Source: Brachionus manjavacas (Eukaryota > Rotifera > Eurotatoria > Ploima > Brachionidae). Taken from it: 64,000 nt of DNA. The position numbers were made by a program, and so were the translations under genes. The notes below the pieces were generated by a model that saw only the letters and a list, made by a program, of their open reading frames with translations, did not search any database and was not told where the DNA came from. The DNA lies in the NCBI GenBank assembly GCA_019054805.1, contig JAHQIY010000009.1, positions 1,922,001 through 1,986,000 of the forward strand, in the 5' to 3' direction. Positions 1 through 7,542 of this stretch are shown here, one piece after another (positions within the stretch are counted from its first letter, which is position 1; each line of letters opens with the position of its first letter).

Positions 1-373
1 GTACACCAAGGGTTTCGAATCAAGATTCATCGAATACCCGACTCCACTGTGTAATTGCTACCTTACTATTTCTTCTTTTTTTCCTGAAACTTGAACTATT
101 TAAACATGTGCCACATGAAACAATCTTTTCCAATTTATGTCTGTTCAGCTTTAATTTTTTTAGCTTATTTACTCTATTTTGATTCTTTTTTTTATCTAAT
201 TTTATTAACTTTAATTTTATTTTTATTTTATTTTTTAATTTTTATTTTTAATTTATTCTGAAGGAGCTTTAGCTCGATACAGAAAACAAATAAATAAATA
301 AATAAATAATAATTCGAAAATAAGGACTTAGATTTAATTTTAAAATAAGAATTTAGTACTAAATTCATAGTAT
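1..373. repeat. LINE 3'-end debris with an AAAT microsatellite
   Basis: No gene is seen. The stretch is T/A-rich and includes a short GAGC-TTTA-GCTC hairpin (about 266-277), followed by an AAAT-type microsatellite at about 287-310. A small hairpin before a simple-repeat tail is typical of the 3' end of a non-LTR retrotransposon. A LINE coding remnant begins immediately afterwards. The assignment rests on this arrangement only. Confidence 0.35.
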
Positions 374-472
374 ATGCCGGAAGAAATAGTTAGCGCAAGA
401 ACGTTGAACATTTTTAAGTCGAAATTAGATGCTTGGCTTGTGAAAAAAGTAGCGACTGCTATAGCTCATTAG
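374..472 (+). mobile_element. LINE reverse transcriptase C-terminal relic
   Basis: A 32-codon open stretch ending in TAG begins MPEEIVSARTLNIFKSKLD. This matches the usual end of LINE ORF2 proteins (LPEEIV.A.S.N.FK..LD). Nothing upstream in the frame continues the protein, so this is a 5'-truncated copy. A CTCGG/CCGAG hairpin follows the stop at about 481-497, probably part of the element's 3' UTR. The family (CR1/Jockey/RTE-like) cannot be fixed from so short a piece. Confidence 0.6.
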
Positions 473-546
473 AGCTCTGCTCGGGTATTTTTTCCGAGTT
501 GCAGTTCATATTACTACTATTAGATTCATCTAGTACTAGATTACAG

Positions 547-1146
547 CAGAGTTGTTTTTAAGTCACAAGTCTTAAGTCAAGTCAAGTCAATGACTTGACT
601 TTAAATTTTTTTTTTTTTAAGTCAAGTCAATGACTTAAAAAATTTTTTTTTTTTTAAGTCAAGTCAATGACTTAAAATTTTTTTTTTTTTTTCTTAAGTA
701 AAGTCAATGACTTAAAAATTTTTAAGTTTAAAAAATCGTTAAAAAAAAAGCGGCAAGTCAAAGTTACGGTCAACATTGTGGCGGGCGGTCATTTAGCCGT
801 TCAGCTTGGCGGCCAGAATTTGGGACTGCGGCGCTGAAAAAAAAGATGCCAAAATATCATAAAAAATTAAAAAGTTAAGAAAATTAAATATGTTTATTAA
901 TTAAAAAAAAACATAATTCTATTAAAAAACCAACGGCCAACAATCATCCACTACCAATAATACTCAATTTTAATGAAATAAATAATTAAAAGTATTTCTA
1001 ATCTAACTCATGACTTGACTTAAAAAAAAAAAAAAAATTTTAAGTCATGACTTTGACTTAAAAAAAAAAAAAATTTAAGTCAAGTCATAACTTTGACTTA
1101 AATTTTTGTGACTTAGACTTAAAACTGTGACTTAAAAACAAGTCTG
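547..1146. mobile_element. hAT-type MITE, copy 1 (600 bp)
   Basis: The element begins CAGAGTTGTTTTTAAGTCA and ends with the imperfect inverse TGACTTAAAAACAAGTCTG. It is flanked by a perfect 8-bp target duplication, GATTACAG, at 539-546 and 1147-1154. An 8-bp duplication and termini starting CAG are hallmarks of hAT transposons. The subterminal regions are stacks of AAGTC/GACTT motifs separated by A/T runs (about 565-740 and 1010-1130). The centre (about 750-840) is GC-richer. No transposase is encoded, so the element is non-autonomous. Copies 2 and 3 lie at 10516-11068 and 18800-19015. Confidence 0.85.
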
Positions 1147-1371
1147 GATTACAGTCAATCGACCTAACACTTGTAGCTTTTAGACAATTCCGTTATTTAG
1201 CAAAACTATCTTAACATTAAGACTGTAAACTAGTCACCGTGATCACTCAAACTTCGCATACACTCTTTGAATCAAACAACAAAAAGTTCACCCGCCAAAC
1301 TAAACCAAACTTTCAAACCCAACCTAATAAACTAAAACCTATCTGTTGCAACTAAATGATAGCAACTGAAC

Positions 1372-3039
1372 ATGTCTCGATCGCCTAGCCTCACTCATGG
1401 TCAGTACAGCTTTTTGCACTCGTCCACATCGACGCCAGTCTTGCTGCCCAGCGGCTCGCCAAGCTCGCACCGGCTCAAGTCAACCACTTTCAAGCAAATG
1501 AACCACTCTAAGATGCGCAATCAATCATCGCCGTACTATTCGGCCAGCCATGCTCACAACGCCGTCGAGCGCCACTCCTACACCAACAACATTCTCTTCA
1601 ACTACCAGCACTGCGACGACTCAGAGTCCGATCTCACCAACACCAGCCAGGACACTTCGCTCTCGTCCATACCAAAAACCAACCCGCCCACCACTCCTAT
1701 CTCGTCGCTGATCGCCACCTCCACCGAGTCCTCGCCATCCATAGTGCACAAAGCCGAGCTGCTGCACGTGACCCCGGCGACCACTTCGACCGAGTCGTCA
1801 CGTGCCATCTCAAGCAACGTCACCTCCTACTCCAGATCGTCTTCGTACACGTCTCTGAGCAGCTTCGACACCAAATCGACGCACTCGTCCGCCCAGAGCG
1901 ACTACAGCTCGCAGCCCAACTCGGCCTGCTACTCGGACATACCCAACTCGCCCACCGAAACCAGCCACTTCTACACCAAAGTGAACTTTTCGATCATGAC
2001 TGTGGACTCGAACCCGTCACGGTCCAACGACATCACCATAGTGGACAAAACCGTGCTCGGCAACTGCTCCAAAACCAACCTGGAGCCTTTGGACGAGGAC
2101 GAACAAGCGGTCAACTATGATATGGAGGGCTCGATGAGCGACTGCAGATCGGTCAAGTCCAACGTGTCCCAGCTGACCTTTGCCAGCGAGCCCACGGCTG
2201 ATCTCAACTTTTTGAGAAATCTTCTCGGCAGTAGAAAGTGTGGCGGTGAACGAGAAAGGCCCGCATGGTCCAATGTGTACACTCCGCCGGTCAAGCTCGA
2301 CCCCAGTCCCAAGACGAGCGCCGACAGCCAAGTGTCCAAAACGCTCTTTCCTGATTTTAGAAATGACTTTTTCGCACACAGCTCAGCCGAGGACACCGAC
2401 AGAGACAGCATCAAGTACTACAATGACGAGGAGGACCGCGAGAGCTGCACCAGCAAGGCCAGTGTGCCCAGCCTCATTCGCAACGACATGGACAACAACC
2501 TGGTCAACAGAGTCCACTTGAACTTGCTGTATGAGAAGCTGAACTCGACCAAGGACAGCTCGATGCTGGAGAGAACTCAAGTCGATGAGACTAGTCACAT
2601 CGAGGAGGAGGACGATCAGAAAATTTTGTTCGAGTTTATCGATGAGTGTTTTAACGGGCAAAGAAATGCCGCCGATGAGCACGAGGACGAAGAGGCAGAG
2701 GAGCGGCTGCCCAAAATTGTCGAAGAAGAGAACGAAAATGAGAGTTTTGTGGAAAAGATCAAGGCGAAGAAGTCGGCGCCTGTCGTTCAAATGACCAAGA
2801 CAGCCATGCTTAGAGCTAACAAGCTCAGGGAAATGAACACGCAGTGTCAGAGTAGAGCATTTGGCGCTAATCAGTTTAAAAAGACAAGCAAGATTGAGGA
2901 CAAAAGTAGGAGCAAGAGTGCGTCGTCAAATTTTAATTCGGCCAAGGCCACATTTAAAACGAACAGTGCCGCTCAAACGCACCCGCTAAAAAAACCAAAT
3001 CAGGTTTTGGCTTCGATTAATAATTGGCAATCGAAATAG
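1372..3039 (+). CDS. Unrecognised Ser/Thr-rich protein (555 aa)
   Basis: Single-exon reading frame with ATG at 1372. I do not recognise the family. The first ~200 residues are dominated by Ser, Thr, Pro and Asn and look disordered. Around residues 405-455 there are acidic runs (EEEDDQ, HEDEEAEER), and the last ~90 residues are Lys/Arg-rich. No signal peptide or membrane segment is seen, so a cytoplasmic or nuclear protein is most likely. Codon choice is strongly C/G-ending (TCG, CTG, AAC, GAC), unlike the AT-rich fibrinogen-domain genes next to it, and no stop interrupts 1.67 kb. A poly(A) signal AATAAA lies at 3184-3189. The protein could be a fast-evolving scaffold or phosphoprotein, but no function is proposed. 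Confidence 0.8.
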   Translation: MSRSPSLTHGQYSFLHSSTSTPVLLPSGSPSSHRLKSTTFKQMNHSKMRNQSSPYYSASHAHNAVERHSYTNNILFNYQHCDDSESDLTNTSQDTSLSSIPKTNPPTTPISSLIATSTESSPSIVHKAELLHVTPATTSTESSRAISSNVTSYSRSSSYTSLSSFDTKSTHSSAQSDYSSQPNSACYSDIPNSPTETSHFYTKVNFSIMTVDSNPSRSNDITIVDKTVLGNCSKTNLEPLDEDEQAVNYDMEGSMSDCRSVKSNVSQLTFASEPTADLNFLRNLLGSRKCGGERERPAWSNVYTPPVKLDPSPKTSADSQVSKTLFPDFRNDFFAHSSAEDTDRDSIKYYNDEEDRESCTSKASVPSLIRNDMDNNLVNRVHLNLLYEKLNSTKDSSMLERTQVDETSHIEEEDDQKILFEFIDECFNGQRNAADEHEDEEAEERLPKIVEEENENESFVEKIKAKKSAPVVQMTKTAMLRANKLREMNTQCQSRAFGANQFKKTSKIEDKSRSKSASSNFNSAKATFKTNSAAQTHPLKKPNQVLASINNWQSK

Positions 3040-3474
3040 ACTAACATTTGACTAACCGATCATGAACATTTTTTTATTACTATTATTATTATTAATATTA
3101 GAAAAGTTTTTTATAGAAAATTGAATTTTTTACATCTATGTAACTTGTTGGAATAATTTTTTCTTTTTTTTTTTATCAAATTCAATAAAATTTTAATCTA
3201 TTTTAATCTATTTTTAATTTTATACCTAAGAACTCTATTTTCTTTTGACTCTCAGTTTTATTTAATTTAGAATTTTTTTCAAGTAGTTTGTCTAATTTGT
3301 CGATGGATAAAATTTATGCTAGAAAAAAAACAATTAATAAATGTAAAAAAAAACTAATTAACTTATTTAATATTTAATCAAAATTAAGATATTCGAATTT
3401 AGAAATTCTCAAATATACAATATAAAATTATTTTCTATTTTTAAAATTCTCTTTTATTAATGTTCACCAAAAAA
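3040..3474. other. Non-coding, AT-rich 3' flank
   Basis: This holds the 3' UTR of the upstream gene, with its AATAAA at 3184, and then AT-rich sequence. Nothing else is recognised. Confidence 0.5.
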
Positions 3475-3770
3475 AGATGAAGTCGCGTGCTAGTCATGCT
3501 AGCAGAGGATCGAGGGTTCGAAACCCGCTAAGGGTGAATAAATCTTCAATATATCTCTGCAATACGGGGCGAATGTTTAAACCACTTTCATCATAAAAAT
3601 AGGGGCACCAGTTTCGACTGGGTAATAATTGCGGTGAAGATGATCAACTCGATGCAGTAGCCTCAGTGTCAGATAGGAGCTGTTGCTCAAAAAGGTACTT
3701 GAAAAAGCAGATGAGCGTCTGCTCATTATCCACTAGGATAGAATAGGGACAATTATTATTATTTTATTGA
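3475..3770 (+). mobile_element. tRNA-derived SINE candidate
   Basis: The head carries a B-box-like GGTTCGAAACC at about 3515-3525 inside a T-arm-like segment. It is preceded by an anticodon-arm-like TGCTA...TAGCA stem whose 7-base loop contains CAT. About 200 bp of GC-richer, tRNA-unrelated body follows, then an ATT-rich tail (about 3752-3765). Head, body and simple tail are the layout of a SINE. No clean acceptor stem is visible, so a functional tRNA gene is unlikely. No second copy or target duplication was found. Confidence 0.45.
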
Positions 3771-3975
3771 ATAAGTAATGAGAAGTAGAAAAATTAGGTT
3801 TTCATAAAATTTTGGTGGTAATTTAAATAATTAGAGAGATCGATTTAAAATATTTAAATTCATGTTCATGAAATTCATTTTTTAGAGTTAAAGAACTCTT
3901 GCATTTTAAGATTTTATCATATGATAATTAGCCAGCTTAAATATTCTAATCTTTTTTGTATGGAAGTTTAGAAAG

Positions 3976-4359
3976 GAACCAGAAATTGCTGAAACAACCC
4001 AAGATGTATTGACCACTAAAGAGTCTTTGATTCCTGATACAACTGAATCAACAAAAGGACCAGAAATTGATGAAACAACCCAAGATGTTTTGACCACTAA
4101 AGAGTCTTTGATTCTTGATACAACTGAATCAACAAAAGAACCAGAAATTGCTGAAACAACCCAAGATTTTTTGACCACTAAAGAGTCTTTGATTCTTGAT
4201 ACAACTGAATCAACAAAAGAAACAGAAATTGCTGAAACAACCCAAGATGTATTGACCACTAGAGAGTCTTTGATTCCTGATACAACTGAATCAACAAAAG
4301 AACCAGAAATTGCTGAAACAACCCAAGATGTATTGACAAATAAAGAGTCTTTGATTCTT
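3976..4359 (+). repeat. Orphan array of 81-bp coding minisatellite (4.7 copies)
   Basis: About 4.7 copies of an 81-bp unit encode a 27-residue repeat (EI[AD]ETTQDVLTTKESLI...TTESTK). The unit is the same as that inside the fibrinogen-domain gene at 4548-7121, but this array faces the other way. The frame is open across the array but has no ATG, and a TAA lies upstream at about 3927. After the last unit it runs only a few codons to a stop. No signal peptide or fibrinogen domain is attached. It begins at the same unit boundary (EPEIAETT) as the intact gene's array. It is probably a duplicated and inverted fragment rather than a gene. Confidence 0.85.
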
Positions 4360-4547
4360 CAATTCGTCAAATAAAAGATACAATAAATATAAGCCTTGTA
4401 CTTTAGGCTCAGAAAAAAACATATATCAAATTAAAATAAAAAGCTAATGACTAAGTGTAAATAAAAAAAATTTTTTTTTAAATTTATTTAAAATATTTCA
4501 TATTAACAAAACAATCTAAAGATTTAATTATTTTTTACCGATTTAAT

Positions 4548-7121
4548 CTATGGAATTAAATACATTTTAAATATTTTTGTATTTTGATATCCTGATGTTC
4601 CACCAAATTGATAGTTATTGAAATAAATTATATTATTTTGAATTCCTGTTTCACAGCTAAAGCAAAATCGGTTCGTATCTGGTCTGTGCCAAAATGCTCC
4701 ATTAAACGTAATTGCCATATTTGAATATTGACCAAAATTATAAGCCGAAAACTGATAACCATTATGATTTAAAAAGCCATTACAGTTAAAAATAATTGGT
4801 GAAGACACTTCTAATTTATAATTTGACGCCTTATTTCCTACTCTAAATGTTCTGTATTCTTCTACGAACATACCATTTTCAGTCTCAATTCTCAATTTGT
4901 AATTGTATTTGCTGGTCACTTTGTTAAGAATGTCCAAACCAATCCAAAAATTTGACTGTCCATCAGAAAAGCCTTCGATATAATCATTTATCGGTCTGTA
5001 GAAGAATCTTGGCTTTGCATTTATTCTTGAAGCGATCAGGATCTGATGAACCGGACTCATTAAATAGGCATAGTTAAATCTGTCCAAAGAATTGAGGTAT
5101 TCAATTTTTTCTGTTTCCACTTTATTTGGCAAAAATATGTTGGTGTACGAATTTCCTTTATCAATAATGGCAATGTTTGTTTGCAAGGCTTCGGTGCTAA
5201 AGCAAGTGGTACTATTAGATTCAAATATGTTGATAAGATTGTTAGTCGTACAAAACGAATGCATTATTATATTGGAACCGCCATTTCCAGCATGATGAAT
5301 TCTTGATGTTTCTAATTGAATCTTTGTATTGAATAGATTTGTTGTCCAAACACCAACATAAGTTTGTTGGTATGGACAATTTGTAAAAATCTGAACACTG
5401 GTAGTGGTAAAGTATATGTAAAACCCGTTTGTTATTGTTTGATTCAAATTTATGATAAAAATTTCACCAATATTAGAAATAACTTGGAAATGACCATTTA
5501 TAAAATTAAAAGAATAAATTATGTCCTGATTTGAATTGCTGATGGAAAAAGAGAAAATTAAAGAGCCAACAAGGTTAAGTTGACCAGTAAAGTGAATGAC
5601 TGTCCCGGGAATGACACTTATAACATCTCTACACTTAAATGTCGAGAGGGCAGCTTCCAGATTTAAAAAACCATGAGCATTTTTGTACAAATTTATTGTT
5701 GTCATTTGGGAAAGCAAATTTGATTGCCATGCTATTTTAAATTGGTTCGATTTAGGACAATCAACATATATATCAACTTGGCCTTCATCGTTAAATATAA
5801 AAAACAATGTATTTATCGTATTCATTTGAAGATTAAGGACCTGTTTAGCCGAATTGGATTCAAATATCAAACTATTTAAGGATGGACTATACCAAACAGA
5901 AAGCAAAAATCCATTTAGTAAATAACTTTGAAATATTATTGAAGTCTCAGTTTTAGCCTCAACACCACAAAGTTCCCATACAATAACAATGTCGCGGTTA
6001 AAATAGATACTTTGATAAACAGAGGCAGGAGTCGTGGTAAAGATGGTAGAAGTTGAAGGAAAAAATGAAGTTGATAATTTTGTAGTGCTTATTGATTCAA
6101 AACTTGTAGAAATCTCCTGTTCTTTAGTTGATTCAGTTGTATCAAGAATCAAAGACTCTTTAGTGGTCAATACATCTTGGGTTGTTTCATCAATTTCTGG
6201 TTCTTTTGTTGATTCAGTTGTATCAAGAATCAAAGACTCTTTAGTGGTCAAAACATCTTGGGTTGTTTCAGCAATTTCTGGTCCTTTTGTTGATTCAGTT
6301 GTATCAAGAATCAAAGACTCTTTAGTGGTCAATACATCTTGGGTTGTTTCATCAATTTCTGGTTCTTTTGTTGATTCAGTTGTATCAAGAATCAAAGACT
6401 CTTTAGTGGTCAAAACATCTTGGGTTGTTTCAGCAATTTCTGGTCCTTTTGTTGATTCAGTTGTATCAAGAATCAAAGACTCTTTAGTGGTCAATACATC
6501 TTGGGTTGTTTCATCAATTTCTGGTTCTTTTGTTGATTCAGTTGTATCAGGAATCAAAGACTCTCTAGTGGTCAATACATCTTGGGTTGTTTCATCAATT
6601 TCTGGTCCTTTTGTTGATTCAGTTGTATCAAGAATCAAAGACTCTCTAGTGGTCAATACATCTTGGGTTGTTTCATCAATTTCTGGTCCTTTTGTTGATT
6701 CAGTTGTATCAAGAATCAAAGACTCTTTAGTGGTCAATACATCTTGGGTTGTTTCATCAATTTCTGGTCCTTTTGTTGATTCAGTTGTATCAAGAATCAA
6801 AGACTCTTTAGTGGTCAATACATCTTGGGTTGTTTCAGCAATTTCTGGTTCAAAGCTGAAATTGTCCTGAAATATTTGATTGATTTTACTTTTTTCTTCG
6901 GAACTGATTTCTTCATTTTTCAAATCAAAGATTTCTTGAACCAGCCTTGATTCTTTATTGTCAAGAATGTTCAATTCATTTGGTAACCAATTTAAATCTT
7001 CTCCAAAAAAATCTTTTACCAAAGCTTCTCTTCGTTGTCTTTGAGCATTATTGGCATCAATTGATATTGCTAAATTCAGAATGGAGATAATTGAGAAGAA
7101 TATATTTTTTTTAGCATTCAT
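4548..7121 (-). CDS. Secreted fibrinogen-related protein with Thr-rich repeats (copy A)
   Basis: Single exon, 857 aa. The N-terminus is a hydrophobic signal-peptide-like segment (residues ~5-22). A short linker is followed by nine tandem 27-residue Thr/Glu-rich repeats (residues 93-335) and a Ser/Thr-rich stretch, probably a mucin-like stalk. A conserved region with paired cysteines shared with copy B follows (~365-640), and then a divergent fibrinogen C-terminal-like domain (~670-857) with FWIGLDILNKVTS, YKLRIETENG and a terminal FCFSC. FReD proteins are secreted lectin-like recognition molecules in invertebrates; that role here is inferred. A TATA box at 7170-7177 lies 49 bp upstream of the ATG. 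A possible poly(A) signal is at 4483-4488. Residues ~677-770 are identical at DNA level to copy B. Confidence 0.85.
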   Translation of the reverse strand: MNAKKNIFFSIISILNLAISIDANNAQRQRREALVKDFFGEDLNWLPNELNILDNKESRLVQEIFDLKNEEISSEEKSKINQIFQDNFSFEPEIAETTQDVLTTKESLILDTTESTKGPEIDETTQDVLTTKESLILDTTESTKGPEIDETTQDVLTTRESLILDTTESTKGPEIDETTQDVLTTRESLIPDTTESTKEPEIDETTQDVLTTKESLILDTTESTKGPEIAETTQDVLTTKESLILDTTESTKEPEIDETTQDVLTTKESLILDTTESTKGPEIAETTQDVLTTKESLILDTTESTKEPEIDETTQDVLTTKESLILDTTESTKEQEISTSFESISTTKLSTSFFPSTSTIFTTTPASVYQSIYFNRDIVIVWELCGVEAKTETSIIFQSYLLNGFLLSVWYSPSLNSLIFESNSAKQVLNLQMNTINTLFFIFNDEGQVDIYVDCPKSNQFKIAWQSNLLSQMTTINLYKNAHGFLNLEAALSTFKCRDVISVIPGTVIHFTGQLNLVGSLIFSFSISNSNQDIIYSFNFINGHFQVISNIGEIFIINLNQTITNGFYIYFTTTSVQIFTNCPYQQTYVGVWTTNLFNTKIQLETSRIHHAGNGGSNIIMHSFCTTNNLINIFESNSTTCFSTEALQTNIAIIDKGNSYTNIFLPNKVETEKIEYLNSLDRFNYAYLMSPVHQILIASRINAKPRFFYRPINDYIEGFSDGQSNFWIGLDILNKVTSKYNYKLRIETENGMFVEEYRTFRVGNKASNYKLEVSSPIIFNCNGFLNHNGYQFSAYNFGQYSNMAITFNGAFWHRPDTNRFCFSCETGIQNNIIYFNNYQFGGTSGYQNTKIFKMYLIP
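4812..5091 (-). repeat. 280-bp perfect inverted duplicate, arm 1 (copy A fibrinogen domain)
   Basis: The reverse complement of this stretch equals 8619-8898 base for base. Identity stops abruptly at both ends. It covers the core of the fibrinogen-like domain of copy A; protein outside the block is only roughly 60-65% identical to copy B by eye. Confidence 0.95.
6117..6845 (-). repeat. Coding minisatellite, nine 81-bp units
   Basis: Nine in-frame 27-codon units make up residues 93-335 of the copy A protein. Variation is concentrated at a few positions: Ala/Asp, Lys/Arg, Leu/Pro and Gly/Glu. Units with the same variant recur in alternation, as expected from unequal exchange or block duplication. 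Copy B lacks the array. The antisense strand is also open across it, but that is a shadow. Confidence 0.95.
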
Positions 7122-7169
7122 ATTTTTTAGATATTTTTTAAAATCATTAAATATTTTTTTTATTCTGAC

Positions 7170-7177
7170 TATTTATA
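7170..7177 (-). promoter_or_regulatory. TATA box of fibrinogen gene copy A
   Basis: TATAAATA on the minus strand, ending 49 bp before the copy A start codon. It lies in the 421-bp divergent intergenic region shared with copy B. Confidence 0.6.
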
Positions 7178-7472
7178 AGCTGTTTCACACAACAAAAGAC
7201 GAACAAAATGAAAAAAGAGAACCAAATTGAGAACGACAACAATTTAGTTCTCTTTTTTATTATCATTTTGCAATAGTTATTAATTTTTGTTTTTTTATTA
7301 AAACAAATGTATTATGTGAACAAAAAAAAATGGTATTTTCAATTTTTTTCAAAATTTGAATTACTTTTAAATTTTAATTTTTAAAACATAGAAAATTCTT
7401 TTCTTTTTAATTTTTCAATTTCCTATCTCTGAAACAAATTTTACCAAATGTTTTTTTTCTCAATGTATGGGA

Positions 7473-7480
7473 TATAAAAG
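7473..7480 (+). promoter_or_regulatory. TATA box of fibrinogen gene copy B
   Basis: TATAAAAG, a consensus TATA element, ends 62 bp before the copy B ATG at 7543. It mirrors the TATA element of copy A. Confidence 0.65.
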
Positions 7481-7542
7481 AGAAAAAAAAAATTCAATAA
7501 AATATTAAATTATTTAATAACAATTATTCAGGTATAGTGAAA

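Noticed and set aside
2017-2790. Several antisense and alternate-frame ORFs over the Ser-rich gene
   Set aside because: GC-rich third positions open the other frames; none has independent evidence of coding.
3976-6845. Tandem 81-bp repeats as a CRISPR-like array
   Set aside because: The units are contiguous coding repeats without unique spacers, and the genome is eukaryotic.
6034-6870. 278-codon open frame on the plus strand
   Set aside because: It is the antisense of the Thr-rich repeat array of the minus-strand fibrinogen gene. The repeat keeps both strands open; there is no domain or signal peptide.
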